Of a stretch of DNA of 42,478 nucleotides, positions 34,721 to 42,478 are shown piece after piece. The translations under genes and the position numbers were made by a program. This stretch comes from Crateriforma sp964453205. GTDB lineage: Bacteria > Planctomycetota > Planctomycetia > Pirellulales > Pirellulaceae. Under the pieces are notes generated by a model. The model searched no databases. It saw only the letters and a program-made list of their open reading frames with translations, and had not been told where the DNA came from. The DNA is taken from contig CAYVRC010000030.1 of assembly GCA_964453205.1 (NCBI GenBank), forward strand, positions 1 to 42,478. The letters run 5' to 3'. How positions within the stretch are numbered: the first letter of the stretch is position 1; every line of letters starts with the position of its first letter.

Positions 34721-36004
34721 ATGAACCCGCCCCATTTTGTGGAAGGCCAACTGACAAAGGATCGCCTTGTGTCGACGTTTCGCATCGCCGTGGCGATCGT
34801 GATCGCCATGCTCGGTGCCGCACCGACGTCGGCGCAGAACGTCACGCGGTTTCCATTGAATTCGTCCTCCATGCCACCGCAAATCGGCGGCTGCCAAGCT
34901 TGTGCCGCCGGAACCTGTCGCACTTGTGTCGACCGCAACGGCCTCGGAATGATGGAGACGTTCAAGTACGAACAGGGGATCTGTGCCGACGCCCCCGAAG
35001 CTTGCCAGTGTTGGCAAAGCCCTTACCACTCGCCTTTCGATCAGTACTGTCAAGGCGGTTACGCCGGACCGGCGCGAACGGCGCACGTCGCGCAGTATCG
35101 CTTGCGCCCGGGTGATGTGATTCAATTCACCTACCTGCTCAGTGATCGTCAGCTGACATCGGCTTACCGATTGACCGTGGGCGACGAACTGCTGATTGAA
35201 TCGGAGGCCGATGAAGCCTTGACCCGCGGGACCTTGGAAAAAGGTCTAGAAATTCAGCCCGACGGAACGGTCACGCTGCGTTTCATCGGCAGCGTCCACG
35301 CCGCGGGACAGACGGTGGAACAGTTTCGCGAAACGTTGAACGACAAATACGAAGAGCTGGAACTTTACGCCGATCCCGCCATCGACGTGACTCCCGTTTC
35401 CACAGGCACCGCATCGAAGCGTATTCGTGACGCGATCAGCGGCACCGGCGGTTTCACGGCTCAGTTCGTGACACAGACCGTGACGCCACAGGGAGAAATC
35501 CGACTGTTGGGCATCGGCAGCGTCTGGGCGCAAGGCTTGACCCTGGAAGAACTGAAGCGAGAAGTCAACCTTCGGTACGAAGCCAAAGTCGGCGGCATCG
35601 AGGTCGAACCGGCCTTGCAACAACAAGCACCCCATTACGTTTACGTACTGGGCGAAGTCGTCCAACCGGGGCGTTTCAACATGGATCAACCGACGACGGT
35701 GTTGGGTGCGATCGCGTTGGCAGGGGGGAACATTCCCGGGGCCAATCTGCGTCAGGTCGTGGTCTTTCGTCGTGGCGAGAACTGGGAACTCATGTCGACG
35801 TTGTTGGATTTACGCGCCGCGATTCTCGGCAATCAGTCCAACCCGAACGACGAAATTTGGGTCCAGGACGGCGACGTCATCATCCTGCCCAGCATGCCGA
35901 TTCGGTTGTTCGACAACTTCGTCCGCTTGGTGTTCACCGAAGGAATCTACGGCATCGTCCCGTTCCAAGGCTTCAGCATCGACGTGGGCAACGGCAACAA
36001 CTGA
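34721..36004 (+). CDS. Polysaccharide export protein (Wza/OPX type) with cysteine-rich N-terminal segment
   Basis: 427 residues from ATG 34721; GTG 34769 is a serious alternative because AAAGGA lies about seven bases before it. A signal sequence ends near PTSAQN (about 39). Residues 58-110 hold eight cysteines, including two CxxC pairs (58/61, 66/69), unusual for this family. From about 127 the poly-export domain begins (YRLRPGDVIQF, YRLTVGDELLIE, IQPDGTVTLRFIGSVHAAGQTVEQ), followed by an SLBB-type domain (about 305-360, YVYVLGEVVQPGRFN, then LGAIALAGG). A C-terminal FDNFVRLVF segment may be the membrane-crossing helix. Expected role: outer-membrane exit for a polysaccharide. It is probably co-transcribed with the TPR gene and works with the divergent synthase operon. 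Confidence 0.9.
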   Translation: MNPPHFVEGQLTKDRLVSTFRIAVAIVIAMLGAAPTSAQNVTRFPLNSSSMPPQIGGCQACAAGTCRTCVDRNGLGMMETFKYEQGICADAPEACQCWQSPYHSPFDQYCQGGYAGPARTAHVAQYRLRPGDVIQFTYLLSDRQLTSAYRLTVGDELLIESEADEALTRGTLEKGLEIQPDGTVTLRFIGSVHAAGQTVEQFRETLNDKYEELELYADPAIDVTPVSTGTASKRIRDAISGTGGFTAQFVTQTVTPQGEIRLLGIGSVWAQGLTLEELKREVNLRYEAKVGGIEVEPALQQQAPHYVYVLGEVVQPGRFNMDQPTTVLGAIALAGGNIPGANLRQVVVFRRGENWELMSTLLDLRAAILGNQSNPNDEIWVQDGDVIILPSMPIRLFDNFVRLVFTEGIYGIVPFQGFSIDVGNGNN

Positions 36005-36016
36005 TCGCCCGACGGA

Positions 36017-37455
36017 TCAATCGGCGCGAAGTCGAAACACCGACCGGCTTTCGGTAAAGTCGTCGGCCAACGGTGGCTGATCCGGCGTCTCGGACATCGG
36101 CTGAAAGTCCGGCTGCGGCGTGATGGGGAAACCCCAAACGAGCGCCACGTCGTCGGTGACTTGATAACCAAAGGGTTTGTCGCCGATCGGCTTCTGCACG
36201 GCGCCGTCCCAGTCGACAGCGGTCAAATCACCGAGCTTGCCGGGCCACTGTTCGTTTTCGAAACGATACAGGCGAACGGCGATCGCCGTTTCNNNNNNNN
36301 NNCGATTGCATCGATCGCGACAGACCAGCTCCGCGCGGCGATCGCCGTTTCCGCCAAGCGGCAAGACATCTCGTTGCGGGCAAACGCCGTCCCACCCTGG
36401 TCGAACGCCGGACGCAACATGCTGGTCAGCATCGTGTCGAACCGGGTCAGCAAACCGGCTTGGTCGTCCTTTCGTTGCATCTCGTCGGACAAGACGTCAT
36501 GAGCCGCTTTGGTGGCATAAATGTCGTCGTCGATCGTTTCCAAGACTTGATCAAAGAAGTCGATCGCGGCAAGACCGTCGATCGGCCGCTTGCCGGCGAT
36601 CGAATTCCTGGGGGCTCCACCGGGGACGCCACCGGACTGAATCGCAGACAACACCCACGCCCGCTCGCCGATGATGCCGACGCGGAGCTGTTCCGATTCG
36701 TCGCTACGTCGCGACAAGGCTTGGCGGATCCGGGAAAGCTGATCGGCCTGGTAAACGTCGGCATCCAAACCCGAGCGAAGCCCATCGATCGCGACGCCCA
36801 TGATCGCGATCCGTACCAACTGCGACACCAGCCCCGGTTGATTTTCCAACGTCCTGGCAATTGCCAGCGTGCTCAGTACGCTGGCCGTCGCCGCGTCGGA
36901 ATCTCCGTCACGGATCGCCACGTCGTGTCGCACACGCATCAAGCGGGCCATGCCGCGAGTCGTTTGCACGTACTCCAGCAAGGTGTCATAGCCGACGAAC
37001 TCGATCGGGTAGCGAACGCTCCCCGGTGTCGACTGGAGATCATCGAGTTGATCGTATAGAAAGTCTTGCCGTTTCAAAAAATCGCGGACTTTGGCTTCGT
37101 CGGGCCACGGCGTTTCCGGGTCGTGGGGGATCGGTTCGCCCATCGCCAAGACCGGCATCCCTTCCGCGGCGGCACGAAACTCGGGTGATTCGATCTGATC
37201 CGCGACGGACGTCCACAACTCGACTTCGATGCCTTCGGTCTGCTGGTTGTAGTAGACCTGCAAGGAATCGTTGTCGACGGGCATTCCGTCGGCTTCCAAC
37301 GCGGCGAGTCGTTCGTCCAGCCGACCTTGTGCGATTGCGTTTCTGGAAAACCACCAAACCAGAACGCAGGCCACCAGTACGAGCGGCAAGACGATCAAGG
37401 CAATGACCGTCTTGCCGAGACAAGACAGGCCCTTGGCTTCTTGTTTTTCGTTCAT
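36017..37455 (-). CDS. Membrane-anchored protein of unknown function, interrupted by an assembly gap
   Basis: From ATG 37455, supported by AGGCGA about seven bases upstream; a GTG at 37488 would add 11 residues. A membrane helix lies at about 15-37 (VIALIVLPLVLVACVLVWWF), followed by a mostly helical periplasmic domain. The 3' part (36017-36292) is in another frame as drawn, because of ten N at 36293-36302. Removing 36293-36351 joins 36352 to 36292 at a codon boundary and gives a 459-residue protein reading RLAETAIAVRLYRFENEQWP across the join. That stretch, like similar ones in many planctomycete proteins, is a good sign of the true sequence. Family not recognised. It is downstream of the MoxR gene (75 bases) on the same strand and converges on the Wza-type gene. 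Confidence 0.8.
36277..36351. other. 10-N assembly gap flanked by a 16-bp direct repeat
   Basis: CGGCGATCGCCGTTTC occurs at 36277-36292, ending at the N run (36293-36302), and again at 36336-36351. The bases between (36303-36335) fit neither flank of the gene. Two contigs probably overlap here and were joined without merging. Confidence 0.85.
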
Positions 37456-37530
37456 GTCGATTCGCCTAATCGATTTCAGGATGTTCACAGGGTGACCGGG
37501 AAGGTCTGGGAATCAGGGATCACGGACTCG

Positions 37531-38610
<1,080 letters not shown>

Positions 38611-38647
38611 GGACGCAAACATTCCCTTTTGGTTCGGTGATTCATCG

Positions 38648-41116
38648 ATGAGACGTGAAAGCTTTCCCGCGATCAAGCCGGTGTCGGGAAACGCTCATGA
38701 TACGACAGACCGGCCGCATCCGGCATCAGGCGGCGGCGACGGCCGTATCGCTTCAGGCATTTTCCTTGTGAAAGCTCCCCTTCCGTGCTTTCGACCGGTC
38801 GTGATCCTGGCCGCGATCCTGCTGTCCGTTCCGGCGTGGCAAAAATGCTCCTCAGCGCAGTCCGTCGACGCGGCCAAGGTCCAACGCAGCATCGATCGCG
38901 GCATCGCGTATCTCCGTAAACAGCAGCTGGCATCGGGCGGTTGGCGAGAATATCCGCAGTACTCCGGCGGCGTCAGTTCGCTGACCACGCTGGCTCTGTT
39001 GAACGCGGGCGTTCCGAGCACCGATCCGACGATCGTGTCTTCGCTGAACTACTTGCGGCGACTCCAGCCCGACAAAACCTACTCGGTGTCTTTGCAGACG
39101 ATGGTCTATTGCCAGGTCGGCGCGGCGGCGGACCTGCCGTGGATCCGACGCAACATCAAGTGGCTGGCCGAAGCCCAAAACGCTCGCGGGCTGTGGGGAT
39201 ACGACGAGTACTTCGGAACGGGCGATCCGTCCAACACTCAGTTCGCTTTGTTGGCCCTGGCCGCCGCCGTCGATCGCGGCGTCGCGGTTCCGGGTGAGAT
39301 CTTTGAACGATCGTTGCAATACTGGCAAGACGCCCAACATCCCAGCGGCGGTTGGAGCTACGGTCGCACCGAGCCGGTCAAGGGAAGCATGACCTGTGCC
39401 GGGATCGCGTCTCTGATCATCACCGAAGGCCGCTTGGCGGGCACGCATTCGTCCATCGACGACGCGACCATTCGATGTTGTGGCGGCGATGACGACCGAC
39501 CCAACCGCGTCGAAGCCGGCTTGCAATGGATGGCCGCTCACTTCAGCACCGAAGCGAATCCGCAGGCGGGCGGGCGGAGCTATTACTATTACATGTACGC
39601 TTTGGAACGTGCCGGCCGACTGACCGGACGACGCTTCGTCGGCAACCACGACTGGTATCGCGAAGGTGCCGAAAGCTTGATCGCCAAACAAGACTCCTTC
39701 GAAGGATTTTGGCGTGGCAATAACAGCGGGGAAAACAACCCCTTGATCGCGACGTCGTTCGCGTTGCTGTTCTTGAGCAAAGGCAAACGCCAAGTCGTCG
39801 TCGCGCGTTTGGATTATCCCGGTGCCGGCGAAGACGATTGGAATCGGCACCCCGACGGACTGCGTCAGTTGGTCCGGCACGTCGAACTGGAATGGGGCCG
39901 CGACCTGACTTGGCAAACCATCAACGCAACGAACGCGGAAGTCGAGGACTTGCTGCAAACGCCCGTGCTTGTCATCAGCGGTGACGACACCGTGGATCTG
40001 TCGCCGCCACAAGTCGACCGTCTGCGTGCCTACGTCGATCAAGGCGGAACGATCTTGTTCGAAGCAGAAGACGGCGACGGATGCGGCAGCGCCGCCGGGT
40101 TTCGTCGTCAAGTCGCTCGGTGGTGCCAGGACTGGTTTCCCGATGCCGAACTGGAAAAGCTTCCCATCGAACATCCCGTGTGGTACGCCGAACGCAAAGT
40201 GGACCCGGTATCACTCGGCGATGATTTTTGGATCTACGGCGTCCAGGCATGCTGTCGAACGCCGGTGTTTTTTGTTCCCAAAAGCCTGTCCTGCCGATGG
40301 GAACTGTCTTCGGCTTTGTTTCGGCGACGGGAATTGCCGGCACCGGTCGGTGCGGAACTGACCGCGGCCGTCGGCGTGGGCGAAAACGTGATCGCCTACG
40401 CGACCGGGCGGGAACTGAAAGACAAATTGGACCAAAGGTATTTGCTGACCGGCGGCAGCGACGCCGACCAGCGTCGCGGACAACTGGAATTGGCGGAATT
40501 GGAACTCGGGGCCGGTGGCGAGGACGCTCGGCGAGCCTTGCCCAACGCCGTCGGTATGATCGCCGAAACGCTTCCGATCGCAGTGGCCGCCGCGGATGAA
40601 TCGGTCCGTTTCGACGAAGAAACCTTGCAAGACGTCGCGGTGTTGTGGATTCACGGACGCACGGATTTCGAACTGACCGAAGACCAACGGGGTGTGCTCG
40701 AATCTTTCCTGCGACGTGGCGGATTTGTGATCGCTGGCGCGGTGTGCGGCAGCGAAGCCTTTGCTCAGGCGTTTCGACGCGAATTCGAAAGCATCGATTC
40801 CGACGTCGAACTTCAGGTCATGCCGCCCGCCCATCCGGCCCTGACCAAACGCTTCGGGGGGTTCGATTTGCGCAGCGTCACCATCCGTCAGCCCGATCGC
40901 CGCGGCCAATCCTTGCAGATCAACCGGCGTGAATCGCATCCGATCATCGAAGTCGCCCGCGTCGGTCTGGTCGACAACGTGTTTTTCTCGCCGCTGGATC
41001 TGAGTTGCGCTCTGGAAAGCCAGAACAGCATCCAGTGCCCCGGCTACGCCACCGAAGACGCGACCAAAATCTTGGCGAACCTGTTGCTTTACGCTTTTCA
41101 ACAAAGCCCGGAATGA
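38648..41116 (+). CDS. Alpha/alpha-barrel (squalene cyclase/prenyltransferase-like) protein fused to DUF4159
   Basis: 822 residues from ATG 38648 (GGTGA seven bases upstream); GTG 38768 would start directly at a signal peptide and is an alternative. A hydrophobic segment follows at about 45-65. About 75-390 contains terpene-cyclase-type repeats: LRKQQLASGGWREYP, AEAQNARGLWGYDEYFG, QDAQHPSGGWSYGR and KQDSFEGFWRGNN, which build an alpha/alpha barrel; no DxDD or CaaX-type zinc site is evident, so catalysis is doubtful. From about 395 to 620 is DUF4159 (VVVARLDYPGAGEDDWNRHP, LVISGDDTVDLSPPQVDRL, GGTILFEAEDG), and a second, similar Rossmann-like part follows (VAVLWIHGRTDFELTEDQRGVL). Probably periplasmic. 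It is divergent from the MoxR gene by 37 bases. Confidence 0.88.
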   Translation: MRRESFPAIKPVSGNAHDTTDRPHPASGGGDGRIASGIFLVKAPLPCFRPVVILAAILLSVPAWQKCSSAQSVDAAKVQRSIDRGIAYLRKQQLASGGWREYPQYSGGVSSLTTLALLNAGVPSTDPTIVSSLNYLRRLQPDKTYSVSLQTMVYCQVGAAADLPWIRRNIKWLAEAQNARGLWGYDEYFGTGDPSNTQFALLALAAAVDRGVAVPGEIFERSLQYWQDAQHPSGGWSYGRTEPVKGSMTCAGIASLIITEGRLAGTHSSIDDATIRCCGGDDDRPNRVEAGLQWMAAHFSTEANPQAGGRSYYYYMYALERAGRLTGRRFVGNHDWYREGAESLIAKQDSFEGFWRGNNSGENNPLIATSFALLFLSKGKRQVVVARLDYPGAGEDDWNRHPDGLRQLVRHVELEWGRDLTWQTINATNAEVEDLLQTPVLVISGDDTVDLSPPQVDRLRAYVDQGGTILFEAEDGDGCGSAAGFRRQVARWCQDWFPDAELEKLPIEHPVWYAERKVDPVSLGDDFWIYGVQACCRTPVFFVPKSLSCRWELSSALFRRRELPAPVGAELTAAVGVGENVIAYATGRELKDKLDQRYLLTGGSDADQRRGQLELAELELGAGGEDARRALPNAVGMIAETLPIAVAAADESVRFDEETLQDVAVLWIHGRTDFELTEDQRGVLESFLRRGGFVIAGAVCGSEAFAQAFRREFESIDSDVELQVMPPAHPALTKRFGGFDLRSVTIRQPDRRGQSLQINRRESHPIIEVARVGLVDNVFFSPLDLSCALESQNSIQCPGYATEDATKILANLLLYAFQQSPE

Positions 41117-41117
41117 A

Positions 41118-42440
41118 TCAGGCCGCGCGGCGACGGCGAGGTGTTGCCGCGACTTCCAATTCGTGCAGGATGACGATCTCCGTCGGACTCGCTTTCCCCG
41201 TCTCTTCCCGCAACCCCCACTGCATTCCCAGCCACGCCCCCAAGCGGGTCTTCCGCACGAAGGCCTCGTAGATCAACAGCGAGACCCCCGTGGCGATCAC
41301 AAAAGCCGCCAGGCCTTTGACCGTCGGGGACCATCCCGGCAACAAGTATTTCAAGTCGATGTGGATCAGTCCCAACAGCGGATGATGGGCCAGGTAAATC
41401 CAAAACGAAGCGGCGGCCAGATAGGAAACCGCCGGCGTCGCGCGGCGAAAGTGCTTCAATCCCAAACCGATCGCCGACAAGGTGACCGCCCATGCCGCCA
41501 AATTGGTGAAGCCGGCCAGCACAACACTCGCCGACTTCCCCGTCACCGTTCCGGGTTCATGTCCCGCCAAAGACCAACGCCCCAGCAGCACCGCCGCGAT
41601 CAGCAAACACGCCGCCGGCATCCAACACCGCGACGCGTGATTCTGCAGCATCGCCAAGCCGCCGGATTGTCTCGCCAGGAGCACGCCGCCGACAAAGAAG
41701 GTGCCGCTGTAGATCCATTTGCTGGGGACCGGCGCGAAAGCGTGTTGAAATCCCCACACGACCTCCGGACGCAGCGACAGTGTCACCACACCGACCGCGA
41801 CGATCATGAATGCGAAAATCGCCGTCCGGTGTTTGCGACAGTCACGTCCGCCGGATGCACGGTCGTCCGATCTGTACTCGCCGAGGATCCGACCGGTCCC
41901 GACGACCACGGCCGCCAACGTGACAACGTACGTCATCAAATATGCCAAAAACCACAGGTGGCCGGTGCCCCAAAGATGATCCCCGAGCAGGCCTTCGATT
42001 TTCAAACTTTTGATTTTGATCGGATCGATCCGGCCTTCGTAAATCCAGCCGCCCAGCCAAACGTACAAGTCGATCGGCAAAATCACGCACAGGCCGAAAA
42101 GCAGTGGCTTGCCGAGTCGTTTCAGGCGGCCGGACACCAATCGTTTCGGCCCGCGTCGCTGTAAGGACTGCCAAGCCAGGACGCCGGCGATCACCAAGAA
42201 GACGGGCATGATGAAGACTTCGATCGCCCAGAAGACGCAGTCCAGCGTGGGGCTGACATCGTCGTTCACCGCCCACTGCAAGCCCGGCATGGGGTGCTTC
42301 AGGTACGGAACGCATGCGTGCAAGGCGACCACGCCGAACGCCGCCGCCACACGAAGCACGTCCCAAGCGGCCAGATTCCCCGGCGATGAATCGTCAACAG
42401 GATCGCAGCGAGGCGAACTTTGCAGCGGCAGAATGTCCAT
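41118..42440 (-). CDS. Acyltransferase 3 family integral membrane protein (OpgC/MdoC-like)
   Basis: 440 residues with about ten membrane helices. The N-terminus has AWDVLRVAAAFGVVALHACVPY (about 25-46), where the family's conserved Arg and His (about 30 and 41) lie. Further motifs are FFVGGVLLAR, FWIYLAHHPLLGL and LLIYEAFVRKTRLGAWLG near the end. Such enzymes move acyl groups (acetyl, succinyl) across the inner membrane onto sugars or lipids, as OpgC does for glucans. A role in decorating the exopolysaccharide made by the 28862-36004 locus is conceivable but the genes are over 5 kb apart. The two neighbouring stops are almost touching (41116 and 41118). Start ATG 42440. Confidence 0.92.
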   Translation of the reverse strand: MDILPLQSSPRCDPVDDSSPGNLAAWDVLRVAAAFGVVALHACVPYLKHPMPGLQWAVNDDVSPTLDCVFWAIEVFIMPVFLVIAGVLAWQSLQRRGPKRLVSGRLKRLGKPLLFGLCVILPIDLYVWLGGWIYEGRIDPIKIKSLKIEGLLGDHLWGTGHLWFLAYLMTYVVTLAAVVVGTGRILGEYRSDDRASGGRDCRKHRTAIFAFMIVAVGVVTLSLRPEVVWGFQHAFAPVPSKWIYSGTFFVGGVLLARQSGGLAMLQNHASRCWMPAACLLIAAVLLGRWSLAGHEPGTVTGKSASVVLAGFTNLAAWAVTLSAIGLGLKHFRRATPAVSYLAAASFWIYLAHHPLLGLIHIDLKYLLPGWSPTVKGLAAFVIATGVSLLIYEAFVRKTRLGAWLGMQWGLREETGKASPTEIVILHELEVAATPRRRRAA

Positions 42441-42478
42441 GCCGATGCCGGTAACAAAACCCCAGCATCCGAGGCAAG

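Overview
The window looks like chromosome of a planctomycete, most likely of the Pirellulaceae/Rhodopirellula type. The evidence is gene content: two prepilin-like DUF1559 proteins with the GFTLIE signal and the H-x9-DG ending, a DUF1559-related lipoprotein, two very long membrane-anchored Ser/Thr kinases, an ECF sigma factor paired with one kinase, a ThuA-DUF1080 fusion, a DUF4159 protein, a DUF1573 protein and a large RTX protein. I cannot assign a genus. I see no rRNA, tRNA, IS element, phage gene, CRISPR array or integration site. The DNA is uniformly GC-rich, with no obvious foreign block.

Layout. 1-3960: 3' part of a giant secreted RTX protein with an embedded metzincin-type zinc motif; its start lies off the left edge. 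4012-7266: Ser/Thr kinase with TPR-like C-terminus. 7346-8332 (minus): Na+/Ca2+ antiporter. 8528-13092: ECF sigma factor divergent from a kinase that carries an anti-sigma-like zinc motif at its N-terminus. 13103-14748 (minus): DUF971 protein and PaaK-like CoA ligase in an overlapping pair. 15113-24257 (plus): two DUF1559 pilin-like proteins, a terminator, a DUF1573 protein, a zinc-ribbon/PilM-like fusion, a DUF1559-related lipoprotein and a stand-alone M41-like peptidase. 24323-25645 (minus): cold-shock protein and HemB. 25821-27368: ThuA-DUF1080 protein. 27408-36004: an exopolysaccharide locus. 36017-37455 (minus): anchored protein broken by a 10-N assembly gap. 37531-38610 (minus): MoxR ATPase, divergent from a DUF4159 protein (38648-41116). 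41118-42440 (minus): acyltransferase 3.

Two regions stand out as systems. First, 28862-36004 encodes an HlyD-type membrane fusion protein, a PilZ protein with a zinc-ribbon tail and a processive GT2 synthase in one tight minus-strand operon. A TPR-like secreted protein and a Wza-type outer-membrane export protein run divergently. This resembles alginate Alg8/Alg44 synthesis with Alg44 split in two and a Wza-type exporter added; c-di-GMP control is inferred from the PilZ motif. Second, 15113-24257 combines pilin-like substrates with a PilM-like actin-fold protein fused to two zinc ribbons. This suggests a planctomycete-specific pseudopilin assembly or display system, but no PilB, PilC or PilD homologue is in view.

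The run of N at 36293-36302 appears to be an unmerged contig overlap. A 16-bp sequence is repeated on either side, and collapsing it restores one uninterrupted reading frame.
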